Source: CALFBG01 sp045110315 (GTDB lineage: Bacteria > Bacteroidota > Bacteroidia > Chitinophagales > Saprospiraceae). Taken from it: DNA of 62,536 nucleotides. Both the position numbers and the translations under genes were made by a program. Below the pieces are notes generated by a model, which saw only the letters and a program-made list of their open reading frames with translations, was not told where the DNA came from and made no database searches. The DNA lies in assembly GCA_045110315.1 (NCBI GenBank), contig JBGCFY010000075.1, forward strand, positions 1 to 62,536. Direction: 5' to 3'. Positions 23,681 to 33,953 of this stretch are shown in pieces; position 1 is the stretch's first letter; each line of letters starts with the position of its first letter.

Positions 23681-26137
23681 TTAATGTTTATCTCCACAAT
23701 GCCATTCCATACCAATGGGCGATCCTGCCGGTAACTTCAAAGTAGTCTTTACTTTGAAATCTGTCGGATCATCATAAAATTGTTCAATCAGTTGTTCTGC
23801 AAATTTGAAATGAGCAAGCATCGCAACGGAAGACGTTTTGGAAGTTTGAGTCGCTATCCATTTTCTCAAATCTGAAATTTTTAACCAAACGATTGCTTGT
23901 ACTTGCGAAGAATGCTTCGGGTTAGCCAATTTAAATAAATGTTGCAAAACGCGTTGATCTACCATGCGCGCAATTTCTCCATGATAGCCTTTTGGATGTG
24001 GTGCTTTCCAAGTTTTTTCCAATAAATAATCAAGTAATTTTTCTAGCCCAGGCATTTCATCTTTTCTCGCTTTTTGTTCCACCAGTCGAGCCGCTCGCTC
24101 AGGATGCAACATAAAGGCAATACTTTTATCCGCAATGGAAGCCGCAGCACCAATCGGATCAAAACTTAACCCCGTATAACTTTCAAAACTTTCTCGATTC
24201 CTTGATCTCCCCATGGGCTTCGGCGGAATCAATTCTAGGATGCGCTCCGGAATTGCCAATTGATCAGCAGACAAAGTACCAACCAAAGCTTCTATCGCAG
24301 CGAGCTGTCGGGGAGCAGCAACCAGCTCGACTATTTTTTGTCCATCGCCTCGATTGGCATAGCTATAGTCCAAACCTCCAATCAATTTACTCACCGCTTC
24401 AATTTGATAACGATGTGCCAAGTACAAAGGAACGAGCACTTCTTCCAAATCTGCCATCGGCGTATTCATCGGGATGTTTTCTTCCCCAAATCGAGCTAAT
24501 CCCTTTGCTCGTAGTGCCAACAAACGGTCAAGTTCTTGCACGGCATCAGTACCATTGTCCCACAAATGAGCTTGCGGGTGCGCACCTCCTGCTCCTCGCG
24601 CATCTCGATCGGAGAGAAAAGAAAGTCCTGCGGCAATCCCATCTTGGATAATTTTATTAAGCGCAGCAGCTTCGTCAGTACCTTTCGGAAAATCTTGGTA
24701 ACCGTATAGAATCGCTTGCTTATCCCAACGGCCAATTTTATCATCGTAAGCTTTAGAAAAATCAAAACTACCATCAGTATTCAAGGTCACGTAAGGATGT
24801 GGATAATCCATTACGGAAGCGCGGTTGTTAGTGCTTGCCGCAAAATTATGCGTTAGTCCCAGCGTATGGCCAACTTCGTGTGCCGATAATTGTCGCAACC
24901 TCGCTAAAGCCATTTCCTTCATTTCTGGAGATACTATTTTACCCTTTTTGTAAGGCGCTAACAAACCTTGAGCAATCAAAAAGTCCTGTCGTACCCGCAA
25001 AGAGCCAAGCGTTACTTTCCCTTTGATAATTTCTCCAGTACGGGGATCAAAAACACCACCGCCATAAGACCATCCCCGCGTAGAGCGATGTACCCATTGA
25101 ATCAGATTGTAGCGAACATCCATTGGGTCAACTCCTTCCGGTAACATCTTTACTTGAAAAGCATCTTTGTAACCCGCCGCTTCAAATGCTTGGTTCCACC
25201 AACTTGCACCTTCCAAAAGTGCGGAACGAATCGGCTCGGGTGCTCCACGATCTAGATAATAAATGATTGGCTCAACAGCTTCACTAATGGCTGCCGTAGG
25301 ATCTTTTTTCGCTAAGCGATGTCGATTAATAAATTGTTGAATCAATGGTCCATCAATCGGACTTGCATAATCGTAATACTCCATTCCAAAAAAACCAGAA
25401 CGGGGATCCATTCTGCGAGGTTTGTAATTATCATCCGGCAAGGCAACAAAAGAATGATGTTGTCTGACCGTGATCGCATCTGGACTTGGCGTGACACTTC
25501 TAATATAATTTCCTTTTGCCTTTCCGGTAAAACTAAGGATCGCTTCGAATTCCGTATTTTTTGGAAAATTCTTGGTGCTCGGCATGTAAATCGCACTTCT
25601 ATTTTTATCTAATTTATAGCTGCCTTGTTGGCGGTTTTTTAGCGTACCAACTACATCATGTGCATCTCGCAAAAAAAAGTTGGTCGCATCGACAATGTAT
25701 TTTCCTTTTTCGGTGCGGCTAATTTTAAATCCCCACAGCACGGACTGCGCAAAAGCTTCTTCCACGGCTTTACGTTCATCTGGATTATCCGTGATGGCGC
25801 GGAATTTATAATTGGGTTGAATCAATAAAATTTTTGGACCGCTCTTGATAAATTTTACAACGCGGTGATCACCTAGTTGTCCTCGGTCCAAACCAATATC
25901 ATTGGAACCAATGCCAGCTTGGAGCGAGTTGACGTATAGAAATTCTTCGTCTAATTTTTCGATCTCTAACCAAATTTGTCCACTATCCTCTTGCCACGAA
26001 AAATTGATAAAGCCAGGAAGGGAAGTAAGCTTGGAAGCGACTTTAGCCTTGGCTTGGCTTACGGTGGTTGCTTTTTTACTCGTATGACAGCTAACTAAGC
26101 TCAAGGCAAGAAAAACTAGGAAGAAAAACTTAGGCAT
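23681..26137 (-). CDS. Zinc-dependent metalloprotease lipoprotein (DUF5117/DUF4953 type)
   Basis: Start set at ATG 26137, giving a lipoprotein signal (P-K-F-F-F-L-V-F-L-A-L-S-L-V-S-C); the 39 residues upstream in the frame are not signal-like. The 818-residue protein has the extended zinc motif H-E-V-G-H-T-L-G-L-T-H, typical of metzincin-type peptidases, in the middle third, preceded by N-terminal DUF5117/5118-like sequence. It should act at the outer membrane or periplasm on peptides of unknown identity. It stands alone, ending near the XRE genes on the other strand. Confidence 0.9.
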   Translation of the reverse strand: MPKFFFLVFLALSLVSCHTSKKATTVSQAKAKVASKLTSLPGFINFSWQEDSGQIWLEIEKLDEEFLYVNSLQAGIGSNDIGLDRGQLGDHRVVKFIKSGPKILLIQPNYKFRAITDNPDERKAVEEAFAQSVLWGFKISRTEKGKYIVDATNFFLRDAHDVVGTLKNRQQGSYKLDKNRSAIYMPSTKNFPKNTEFEAILSFTGKAKGNYIRSVTPSPDAITVRQHHSFVALPDDNYKPRRMDPRSGFFGMEYYDYASPIDGPLIQQFINRHRLAKKDPTAAISEAVEPIIYYLDRGAPEPIRSALLEGASWWNQAFEAAGYKDAFQVKMLPEGVDPMDVRYNLIQWVHRSTRGWSYGGGVFDPRTGEIIKGKVTLGSLRVRQDFLIAQGLLAPYKKGKIVSPEMKEMALARLRQLSAHEVGHTLGLTHNFAASTNNRASVMDYPHPYVTLNTDGSFDFSKAYDDKIGRWDKQAILYGYQDFPKGTDEAAALNKIIQDGIAAGLSFLSDRDARGAGGAHPQAHLWDNGTDAVQELDRLLALRAKGLARFGEENIPMNTPMADLEEVLVPLYLAHRYQIEAVSKLIGGLDYSYANRGDGQKIVELVAAPRQLAAIEALVGTLSADQLAIPERILELIPPKPMGRSRNRESFESYTGLSFDPIGAAASIADKSIAFMLHPERAARLVEQKARKDEMPGLEKLLDYLLEKTWKAPHPKGYHGEIARMVDQRVLQHLFKLANPKHSSQVQAIVWLKISDLRKWIATQTSKTSSVAMLAHFKFAEQLIEQFYDDPTDFKVKTTLKLPAGSPIGMEWHCGDKH

Positions 26138-26336
26138 AATCGGGAGTTGATAGAATTTGTAATGGTTGATCAAATACAAGATCAAGATAAGTTTTTTTTG
26201 GAAAGAATTGATGGAAACAATTTTTATGTTTAAAATTTCGTGATAGGGAATCATCTAGTACTCAAGCAGTATTCACTTTGCCCGTTGGATATCATTAGTC
26301 GAGCTCTAAATATGAAAATGAGGGAAGGTCGAAACG

Positions 26337-27800
26337 TTAGTGTTCAGGGGAAATGGTCGTTCGTTGATTGTTCAAATCGACGTTGACAATCAGTGCAACA
26401 CAAGTAAAGAAGAAAGGACCGACTTTATCCGTTTCAATCATATCGTTGATGATCAATAAGGTCGCAATGGCAACGATGGAGAGAATGGATAAAAGTACAA
26501 TATGTTTTTGTGCCGCGGATTGAGCTTCGTGGTAAATGGTTTCTGCTTTTAAAAAAATATAAAAACAAAAAAGTAAAAAGATCAGCGCTCCAATAAATCC
26601 TTGCTCCACCAGAATCATTAAGTAATAACAATGAATTCCAGATTTTTCTGGATTATTACTAACGTAGGTTTTGAAACTTCCTAAGGCATAAGATTTGTAA
26701 AAAAAGTAAAAATTCCCGGGACCAAAGCCCAAGAGTGGTTTTTCGGTACTCATCCGCCCACCTGCGACCCAACGGTGAACGCGTTCCATGGTGGAAACAT
26801 CCTCCATCTTAGCCGTCGCTTCTACCAAATTATCGAAGTTTTTGTGGGTAACTGCTTTTTCAAAATCGGGCGCATAATCCATATAGGTATTATCCGTAAC
26901 CAAATGCGTAGCTAACCCTACGATGCCAATCGAAGCGATGATCACCGCATACTTTGTCAAACGCCACTGAATCATATAATAAGTTCCGATGGAAGCAATT
27001 ACCGCCAAATACGCTGCCCGAGTATAAGTAAACCATAAGGCTACAAAAAATAAGACTAGCCCCGCCGAAAGTACCATCCGCAAAAAACTCCAACGAGGAT
27101 ACCATTTTCGTACATACCAGATCATTGGAATAAACAAAGCGATAATGGAAGCGTAATCAACGTGGTTTTGATAAAAAGGCCAAACTACCCGATTGGCATC
27201 TTTAAACAATAAGCCCATGGAAAGGTGCTTGGATAAAATAAAAATAATCGAAATACTCAGCGCCACAAAAACGTACCAGAAAAACCGCTTTACATCTTTA
27301 GCATCTTTGAGTAAGCTACCAGCCATAAAATAAAAGACGGTAACGTACCAAGTCTTTGCGAGTGAAAATTTGAGGGATACGAAAAATAAGCTAGAACTCA
27401 GGGTTGCCACGTAAGTCCAACCTAGATGGAGTAATAAAAGTAACGTTAGTGGATGTCTAAAAAACTGACTATTGAGCCGTTTGCCATTTTGTAAAACGTA
27501 AATAAAGTAGACCAGCATCAAACCAACCATAAGTGGTTCGGTGGGTAAATCAGTACTCAAACCACCGGGCAAATTGACTGCCATTCCCAAAGGAATGAAA
27601 AAGTAGAGCCAGAAAAAAACTTGCTTAAAATCAACGATGGTAACGTACAACACTAAGAAAATTGCCGGTAAGGCAGCGATGTAATACGTACTAGTCATGA
27701 TCGCCGTAAAAATGGACAACAAAACTACCAATCCAAAAAATTTGAAAAGGCTTGCATTTTGTTGCTCAGAGGATAATATGCCGGCTTTGCTACTGGCCAT
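26337..27800 (-). CDS. O-antigen ligase/polymerase family protein
   Basis: A 487-residue inner-membrane protein with about 10-12 hydrophobic helices. It has the large periplasmic loop of Wzy_C-type proteins (about 300-370), including G-F-G-P-G-N-F-Y. Such proteins polymerise or ligate lipid-linked glycans. It overlaps the chain-length gene upstream by 11 nt, so the two are translated together. The glycan is not known, and no glycosyltransferase is adjacent in the window. Confidence 0.88.
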   Translation of the reverse strand: MASSKAGILSSEQQNASLFKFFGLVVLLSIFTAIMTSTYYIAALPAIFLVLYVTIVDFKQVFFWLYFFIPLGMAVNLPGGLSTDLPTEPLMVGLMLVYFIYVLQNGKRLNSQFFRHPLTLLLLLHLGWTYVATLSSSLFFVSLKFSLAKTWYVTVFYFMAGSLLKDAKDVKRFFWYVFVALSISIIFILSKHLSMGLLFKDANRVVWPFYQNHVDYASIIALFIPMIWYVRKWYPRWSFLRMVLSAGLVLFFVALWFTYTRAAYLAVIASIGTYYMIQWRLTKYAVIIASIGIVGLATHLVTDNTYMDYAPDFEKAVTHKNFDNLVEATAKMEDVSTMERVHRWVAGGRMSTEKPLLGFGPGNFYFFYKSYALGSFKTYVSNNPEKSGIHCYYLMILVEQGFIGALIFLLFCFYIFLKAETIYHEAQSAAQKHIVLLSILSIVAIATLLIINDMIETDKVGPFFFTCVALIVNVDLNNQRTTISPEH

Positions 27801-28818
27801 TCGTGATTTCCTGCCAGTTTACATCCTTATAATTTTCTAATAAAAGCACTGCGAAAACGCTAAATAAAAACGCAATTAAGACCGCAGCAACGAGGATAAT
27901 AGACCGTCGGGGTCGCGATTTTACGACGGGAACGCTACCGGCTTCAATCAAATGAATAGCGGTAACTTCTGCGCCGTGGATCGCCATTACTTGTTTTAGT
28001 CGTTCTAGCTCAATTCCAAGTTGCTCGCTCGCTTCTTCGTGCAAGGCATCCAATTGATCTACGATACCCATTCCGGTGCTAAATTTGGCAATTTTTGTTT
28101 CCAATAATCTAATTTCACGGTCATAGCCAGCTCCTTTGTTACGCGCATTATTTGCTTCTGCTTTGGCGAGTAATTCGGCAAGAATTTCACTTTGTGTTTC
28201 CGTATTGTAAACGCCGTATCGCTTTCGAATAGAAGACAAACTATCGTTCAATACGATGAGGTGATCTTTTTTGTCCTTAATATTTCTATCGTAGGTATCC
28301 ATCTGCTGTTTTTGGCTAGACTTGATCAGTTGTAAAGCCATGGCATTAATTTTTTCTCGGGCAGCATTAACAATATCCGCCGCAAGTTTAGGATCTTTAT
28401 CTTCCATAGATAACTCGATCGCGTCATACTTAGTCCGTACAACTTTGTACAACTTGAGAAAAGCCTCTTTAACCTTGAAAGGAGCTTTGACCTTAGTTGT
28501 ATCAATATCGTAAACCGTATAGAGGTCAAACTTATCGATCAAATAGTTGATCAATTCACTCGACTCTGCGATGGTAAGCAAGCGATCTACATCTTCGTTT
28601 TCACCATAGTAATCTCTTTCGGGATTAAAAGAGCCAATTGGATCTGGCTTGGTCAAATCGGGACTCGCAGCGTAGAAAATCGTGTGAGATTCGTAATAAT
28701 TAGGCAATAAGAAGGAAAAAAGACTCAATAGTCCTGCGATTACGCAAGTATAGAGGATAGGTTTTTTCCACTTGAAAAGCGTTGAAATAACGGTTAATAA
28801 ATTATCCTTGTTCTCCAT
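27790..28818 (-). CDS. Wzz/GumC-type chain-length determinant
   Basis: A 342-residue protein with two transmembrane helices (about 18-38 and 308-328) and a periplasmic coiled-coil segment (about 150-285). That is the layout of polysaccharide co-polymerases. It has no C-terminal tyrosine kinase. It pairs with the O-antigen ligase-like gene downstream to set polymer length. Its start is preceded by a 465-nt divergent spacer that carries a recurring A-A-C-A-A-C-T-T-C motif. Confidence 0.88.
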   Translation of the reverse strand: MENKDNLLTVISTLFKWKKPILYTCVIAGLLSLFSFLLPNYYESHTIFYAASPDLTKPDPIGSFNPERDYYGENEDVDRLLTIAESSELINYLIDKFDLYTVYDIDTTKVKAPFKVKEAFLKLYKVVRTKYDAIELSMEDKDPKLAADIVNAAREKINAMALQLIKSSQKQQMDTYDRNIKDKKDHLIVLNDSLSSIRKRYGVYNTETQSEILAELLAKAEANNARNKGAGYDREIRLLETKIAKFSTGMGIVDQLDALHEEASEQLGIELERLKQVMAIHGAEVTAIHLIEAGSVPVVKSRPRRSIILVAAVLIAFLFSVFAVLLLENYKDVNWQEITNGQ

Positions 28819-29283
28819 TCGTTGGCAATTATTTTAACATGATATTAGAAGTTGAAGTTTTGGGGAGCAAGAGGAACCTCAAGCGTTATTTTAAAACAAC
28901 TTCTTAATATGTTTCGCAAAAGTAGAAAAGTATTTTCAGAAAAAATGACTTTCTTTCTGCGGAAAAACATTAAAGGGTATTCTAAAGCTATTTTAAGCAT
29001 AACTTCAACGGCAAAAATCAAGGGTAGGTATGAAATAGCGAAGAATTGCATCACAATATGACTTTGAGCTTGCAAAAATTGCTTTTTATAGTGATGGGCT
29101 TTTTTATCTCAAAAAAACGATTCTATCGCTTTTATTCAAAACAAACAATTTCTTAGTGAACTTATTTACCTTTATTTTGTCAAAACTAGGTAATTGTTAT
29201 GCTAAGGGCGGATTAATTTCTAGAAAAGTAGGAGTCATTCTTTACGGCTAAGCTCATGACGAACATTCTAAACATAAAAAAAC
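28819..29283. other. Divergent spacer between Wzz and haem-binding genes
   Basis: A 465-nt AT-rich region with no supported gene; short frames on both strands are composition artefacts. It contains one copy of T-T-T-T-A-A-A-A-C-A-A-C-T-T-C at 28889-28903. Promoters for both neighbours should be here. Confidence 0.5.
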
Positions 29284-29733
29284 ATGAAATTTTCGAAAAA
29301 AAATATCTTTATCGGGCTCGTTATATTTTTAATCATTGCTCAGTTTTTTCCTATTGATAAAACTAATCCTCCGATAGAAGAACCGTTAGACTTTATTAAA
29401 ATCCAGCAAGCACCGCCAGCCATCGCAAAGATGTTGAAGGCAAGTTGCTATGATTGTCATTCTCACCACACAGTGTATCCTTGGTATACTTCCGTTGCGC
29501 CCGTCTCTTGGATGATCAAATCGCACATCAAGAATGGAAGAGCTAAGCTAAATTTTTCGGAATGGGGGAATTACGATGCTAAGCAGAAAAGTCAGAAAAT
29601 GGAAAAGTCCGTAGAAGTTGTCTACGAAATCAAATCAATGCCAATGTTTAGCTATACGCTAATGCATGGACCAGGCAAACTGAGCAACGATCAGCGAAAA
29701 GAATTGACGGATTGGTTTGCTCAGCAAAAATAA
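29284..29733 (+). CDS. Haem-binding domain protein (cytochrome c-like)
   Basis: A 149-residue protein with an N-terminal hydrophobic anchor (F-I-G-L-V-I-F-L-I-I-A-Q). A C-Y-D-C-H motif near residues 57-61 would bind haem covalently, followed by H-H-T-V-Y-P-W-Y and the W-M-I-K-S-H-I segment. This matches the haem_bd family of Bacteroidota, thought to be a periplasmic redox or sensing protein. A distal Met is probable (M-P-M-F). It is a single gene ending 38 nt before the convergent membrane protein gene. Confidence 0.87.
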   Translation: MKFSKKNIFIGLVIFLIIAQFFPIDKTNPPIEEPLDFIKIQQAPPAIAKMLKASCYDCHSHHTVYPWYTSVAPVSWMIKSHIKNGRAKLNFSEWGNYDAKQKSQKMEKSVEVVYEIKSMPMFSYTLMHGPGKLSNDQRKELTDWFAQQK

Positions 29734-29771
29734 GGAGCTGGGTAGTTTTTATTTTGCTACTTACGGTGCAA

Positions 29772-30626
29772 TTAAGCAAATTTCTGAGTAGAACGTCGCT
29801 GCTTGAGGTAAGCCATAATGCTTGGCCAAGGCAAAAATACCAAGGTCAATACCCAAAGTTCATAAAAAAGTACATCTACCAGAAAGTAGGTTCCCGTATG
29901 AAAAAGAAAGGGTAAGATAAAACAAAGCCAATCGTATTTTTTAGTAAAAAAACCAATAATCATCACGCCTTCCATCAAAATGGCAATAAAATACAGACTG
30001 TCTAAAAGCATTGGGTGTGTCAGGAAAAAACGGTTGAGTTGACTGTACAAACTATCAGGCGCAAAAAGAATATTGCCCATTTGGTCTTCCATCACCACTG
30101 CGACGCCTTGCTCTATTTTCCACCAGCTTCCGCGCAATAATTTCCAAAGAAAAGCATCCACATACACGAATAAAGTAAAGTAACGCAAGCCTTCCCAAAC
30201 AAAGCTGAAATCTTTATTTGACGCAAACCAAAAACTCAAACTCATCAACAGAATACCGGCCATAGAATGCGTGTGGTGACCACCATAAGCATTGTAGCAG
30301 ATGAAGTAAATGCCAAAAAGTAAACTAAATAAAATGGGAAAAATGCGCCGCCGAACAAAGCAAAAACTGAGCGCCGCAGTACCGATCAAACCGAGATCAA
30401 AGACTAAAGCTGCGACGTTGTTTTGTACTAAAAAATTTGGAATTCCCGTCCAGAATACCAACCAATACGTCAAGTCGATATAGGGAAAAAACAGCACAGG
30501 TGCTTGCAATTGATGCAACAACACAGAAGAATACCAGCGAAAAGCCAAGGCTAACAGCACGAAGCCAAAGACTGCGTAGCCCAATACCTTACGACCATCC
30601 TCGTCAAAATCGTATTTATGTTTCAT
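29772..30626 (-). CDS. Multi-pass membrane protein (HTTM/DoxX-like)
   Basis: Start placed at ATG 30626, overlapping the upstream stop by 11 nt; the longer frame from 30668 would overlap by more than 50 nt. The 284-residue protein has six to seven hydrophobic helices and a H-H-T-H-S-M motif in the middle. It resembles HTTM-type (vitamin K-dependent carboxylase-like) membrane proteins, but I cannot confirm catalytic residues. It is the last gene of the flippase operon, so a role in surface glycan or lipid modification is possible. Confidence 0.75.
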   Translation of the reverse strand: MKHKYDFDEDGRKVLGYAVFGFVLLALAFRWYSSVLLHQLQAPVLFFPYIDLTYWLVFWTGIPNFLVQNNVAALVFDLGLIGTAALSFCFVRRRIFPILFSLLFGIYFICYNAYGGHHTHSMAGILLMSLSFWFASNKDFSFVWEGLRYFTLFVYVDAFLWKLLRGSWWKIEQGVAVVMEDQMGNILFAPDSLYSQLNRFFLTHPMLLDSLYFIAILMEGVMIIGFFTKKYDWLCFILPFLFHTGTYFLVDVLFYELWVLTLVFLPWPSIMAYLKQRRSTQKFA

Positions 30627-31155
30627 AGCGGATAAAAGGCTTTGAGTTGAGAATTTCGACATGACCATCTTCGAGGTAATGTACTTGTAAGATATTGACT
30701 TCTAAGCGTTGAAAACTACGGTTGGTAGACTGTTCTAAGTAGCGTTTGAGCCAAGCGGGAAATGCTGCGGCATCATCGACTTTGTTGGTAATGGGTTCTA
30801 AAACTGGTGCTACTAAGCTATAATTTTTGCCTAATTTTTCTTTAAAAAATACACGGGTTGCGGCTTCTCCTTTGGTTTGCATTGAGCGGTACATATTGAG
30901 TGGCCCCGTGATGTAAAAGCGATTAGGATCAGGGAGCAAATTGGTATAATCGTAATGCTCGCCGTCGAGTTTGATTTCGTAAACTTCGTAGCTTTCTTGT
31001 GGTGTTTTTACTTCAGAAAACATCCCCCAAACAAAAAAAGGCGTCACTTCATCTCCCATGAGGTTGAAGAAAATAGTCAGCACCGTAAATCCCAAAATTA
31101 TCATAAATAGGAATTTACTATGCTGATACAACCGGTAGAAATAAGTGTTTTGCAT
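30616..31155 (-). CDS. Membrane-anchored hypothetical protein
   Basis: A 179-residue protein with one N-terminal transmembrane helix (about 14-36, F-M-I-I-L-G-F-T-V-L-T-I-F-F) and an otherwise soluble, charged domain (Y-E-I-K-L-D-G-E-H-Y-D-Y). I do not recognise a family. It lies 3 nt after the flippase gene and overlaps the HTTM-like gene, so the three are a tight operon. Proteins like this often accompany HTTM proteins, which suggests a partnership. Confidence 0.78.
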   Translation of the reverse strand: MQNTYFYRLYQHSKFLFMIILGFTVLTIFFNLMGDEVTPFFVWGMFSEVKTPQESYEVYEIKLDGEHYDYTNLLPDPNRFYITGPLNMYRSMQTKGEAATRVFFKEKLGKNYSLVAPVLEPITNKVDDAAAFPAWLKRYLEQSTNRSFQRLEVNILQVHYLEDGHVEILNSKPFIRYET

Positions 31156-31158
31156 AAT

Positions 31159-32598
31159 TTAAGTCTTTGTCAATTGACGCAAAGCTTTGAGGTCGATCAT
31201 TTTTAGAGCGATTGCCATAAAAAAAGAAAGTCCACCCGCCAAAAAGAATTTATATCGCCAGTCCATCGTTAAGTTTTGATCTACAAAATAGTTGACCAAT
31301 ACCACCAAAATTACAAAACTAAAAACTCTCATCCACCCAAACCCCATCGAAGGTAATTCAAAATTTTTCCAAACTAAAAATGCGTAACCTAGTAAAATGA
31401 AAAATTGTGTAAAACAGGTTGTCCAAGCAGCACCCAAAGCTTTGTAGTCGGGAATCAACCAATAATTGAGCGCCACATTAATGACAATGCCAAAGAAAAA
31501 TAACTGGTTCATTGCCATCAATAATCCTTTTGCGGTAAGCAAACTCCCCAAAATATAAATGGCACTGACGGCAATGAAACTTAGCATTAAATACGCCAAG
31601 ACTGATCCCCAATATAAGGTCGCTTCGTCGTATAATAAAATCATAATTTCACCTTGGAAAAAATAGCAAGCAACCGCAACACTAATCGCAATCGCCCAAA
31701 TCAACAAAAAGCTAAAGCTCAGCAATGGATAGATTGTTTCTTTATTTTTAATCATCTTCGCAAACATGGGTAATAAGAGTCCTGCAAACAAAAAGCCTAG
31801 CATATTACAAGCATCTAAAAGCCGATAAGCAGAGGCATAAATTCCAGCTTCGACCAAACCGTCGGGTAAGAATCGCTCGACCATTACCACATCAATTCGA
31901 TTGTAAATGGTCATGAGAAAAAGCGCCAAAGCATAAGGATAACTATCCCTGAGAATGACCAGTAGGAAAGCAAGATCAAAGCGAAATTTAAAGCGTTTCA
32001 ATTCTTTAAAAACAACTAGGAAAGCAACTAAAGCGGTAAGGCTTAAAGCTACAATTTGGGCATAAACAAACCATTCGATTTGAAAAGCTTCGGTCGAAAT
32101 ATTGCCCCAGAGGAGCACACTACAAATCAAAATCATCAGCAACTTATCCATCGTTGAGATCAAACTATCAATTCGATATTTCCCCAAAGCAGCAATATTA
32201 GACCGCAGATAAAAAATCAAAGCAACAAGGATTTGATTGATGGCAATCAAAAAAAGTAAATGATAATAATGCTCGTCGTAGCCCGATAAGTAACCAAAGA
32301 AAAAGACGGTAAGCAAATAAACACCACCCAACAAAAGTTTTAGCATTAAAATGCTAGGGACATATTTATCTAAGAGATGATTATGCTGTGCAATATTTCG
32401 ACTATTAAAATTTTGGATGCCGAAATCATTAATGATATAAAAAAGAAAGGTAAAATTAAACAAGGTAAAATACATTCCGTAAGCATCGGTCCCTACCGTA
32501 TTCTGCACCGTTCGGTCAATCCCAAAAATGTAAAAGGGTTTGATCAACAAATTGACAGACAAAAGGAAAATAACGTTGAGAAAAAATTCGCGATTCAT
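31159..32598 (-). CDS. Wzx-type flippase (polysaccharide transporter family)
   Basis: A 479-residue membrane protein with about 12-14 helices. The N-terminus is typical of polysaccharide exporters (F-G-I-D-R-T-V-Q-N-T-V-G and Y-G-M-Y-F-T-L-F-N). It would flip lipid-linked glycan units across the inner membrane. It starts the operon with two more membrane proteins. With the ligase and chain-length genes at 26-29 kb it forms a partial surface polysaccharide region, though the two operons are separated by the haem-binding gene. Confidence 0.88.
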   Translation of the reverse strand: MNREFFLNVIFLLSVNLLIKPFYIFGIDRTVQNTVGTDAYGMYFTLFNFTFLFYIINDFGIQNFNSRNIAQHNHLLDKYVPSILMLKLLLGGVYLLTVFFFGYLSGYDEHYYHLLFLIAINQILVALIFYLRSNIAALGKYRIDSLISTMDKLLMILICSVLLWGNISTEAFQIEWFVYAQIVALSLTALVAFLVVFKELKRFKFRFDLAFLLVILRDSYPYALALFLMTIYNRIDVVMVERFLPDGLVEAGIYASAYRLLDACNMLGFLFAGLLLPMFAKMIKNKETIYPLLSFSFLLIWAIAISVAVACYFFQGEIMILLYDEATLYWGSVLAYLMLSFIAVSAIYILGSLLTAKGLLMAMNQLFFFGIVINVALNYWLIPDYKALGAAWTTCFTQFFILLGYAFLVWKNFELPSMGFGWMRVFSFVILVVLVNYFVDQNLTMDWRYKFFLAGGLSFFMAIALKMIDLKALRQLTKT

Positions 32599-32903
32599 CG
32601 AACGGTTATAAAAATACTACTGGATTTCCGAATGGATTTAAAATTGAGATAAACACTTTTCCGCCTAGAGGTTTGACTAGAGCATCAAATATCTATCTCT
32701 AAAACACGACAAGATAAAACTTATTGCGTCATTAACGACGGAACGAGCAACGTAATCTTTCCTCCCCTTTAAAATCTAAGTGTCGCCAACAAGAAGTAGC
32801 ATTAACAGCCACGAGATAAAGATAGTTTTGACCAGAAAAGAGCAAGCTTAAACCGTTTTTAAATGCTATCTTTAAAACAACTTCAGTTTTTAAAAAAGAC
32901 CAG
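32599..32903. other. Divergent spacer with recurring motif
   Basis: A 305-nt AT-rich divergent spacer, no gene. T-T-T-A-A-A-A-C-A-A-C-T-T-C (32871-32884) lies 19 nt before the SMP-30-like ATG, the same spacing as at kinase 2. Confidence 0.5.
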
Positions 32904-33953
32904 ATGAAAAAATACTTTTTGGCAATAATATTTTTGCTTTTAGCCTATTTATTACTTTTTCCAGTCTCAATTGATCCTGCGGCTTGGGACGTTCCTACTA
33001 ATCCTGGGTTTACCGGAGATTTTGAGACAAATCAACGATTAGCTAAAGCAAGCTATTTGTTTTCAGGACAATGCTATAAATGTGAAGATGTTGCGGTAGA
33101 TCAGTTTGGGCGTGTTTATGGTGGATCAGAACGAGGAGAAATTATTCGTTTTGATACTACGGGGCACCGCGAAGTCCTAGTTAATACGGGTGGACGACCA
33201 CTTGGACTAGATTTTGATCAGCAGGGAAATCTCTGGATTGCAGATGCGGAAAAAGGTTTGCTACGCTTGGATACTAACTTACAATTAACAACGCAAAGTA
33301 CGAGCTATCAAGGGAAAGACTTTGCGTTTACGGATGATTTAGAAATTAGCGATGCGGGTATTATTTATTTCTCGGATGCGTCGTGGAAATTTGGGATTGA
33401 AGATTATAAGTTAGACTTATTGGAGCATCGTCCGAATGGTCGCTTGTTAGCTTATGATCCAACTACCCAAACTACGAGTTTGTTACTCGATAGCTTGTAC
33501 TTCGCCAATGGCATTGCGATCGCTTCGAATGATCAATTTGTTTTAGTCAACGAAACGGGAAAATATCGAATCAAACGATATTGGTTAAAAGGAAATAAAA
33601 AAGGGCAAGTAGATATTTTTATTGATAATCTTCCGGGCTTTCCCGACGGTGTTTCTAGTGGAGATCAAAATATTTTTTGGGTTGCGTTTACTTCGCCTCG
33701 ACAAGCTCCGATGGATTTTATTTTAGGACGACCACTCTTGCGGAAAATACTCTTACGGCTCCCTGATTTCGTACAACCCAAACCAACGAACTATAGTTTT
33801 TGCATTGGTTTAAATGGGGAAGGTGAAGTAGTTTATAATTTACAAGATCCTGCGGGTGGATTTGGTCAGATCTCTAGTGTACAACAGTGGGGCAAACAAT
33901 TGTATTTAGGTTCTTTGTACGAAGATGGTGTCGGGCGCTACGAGCTAGATTAA
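32904..33953 (+). CDS. SMP-30/strictosidine-synthase-like beta-propeller
   Basis: A 349-residue protein with an N-terminal signal anchor (F-L-A-I-I-F-L-L-L-A-Y-L-L-L-F). Propeller repeats of the SMP-30/gluconolactonase fold follow (G-L-D-F-D-Q-Q-G-N-L-W-I-A-D; F-A-N-G-I-A-I-A-S; F-P-D-G-V-S-S-G). Such proteins are calcium-dependent lactonases or strictosidine synthase relatives; here the substrate cannot be told. It ends directly against the convergent Dabb gene (adjacent stops). Confidence 0.85.
   Translation: MKKYFLAIIFLLLAYLLLFPVSIDPAAWDVPTNPGFTGDFETNQRLAKASYLFSGQCYKCEDVAVDQFGRVYGGSERGEIIRFDTTGHREVLVNTGGRPLGLDFDQQGNLWIADAEKGLLRLDTNLQLTTQSTSYQGKDFAFTDDLEISDAGIIYFSDASWKFGIEDYKLDLLEHRPNGRLLAYDPTTQTTSLLLDSLYFANGIAIASNDQFVLVNETGKYRIKRYWLKGNKKGQVDIFIDNLPGFPDGVSSGDQNIFWVAFTSPRQAPMDFILGRPLLRKILLRLPDFVQPKPTNYSFCIGLNGEGEVVYNLQDPAGGFGQISSVQQWGKQLYLGSLYEDGVGRYELD

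Noticed and set aside
24202..24651. Plus-strand 149-residue ORF inside the metalloprotease gene
   Set aside because: Antisense shadow of a long gene with clear zinc-protease motifs; its own translation has no recognisable domain.
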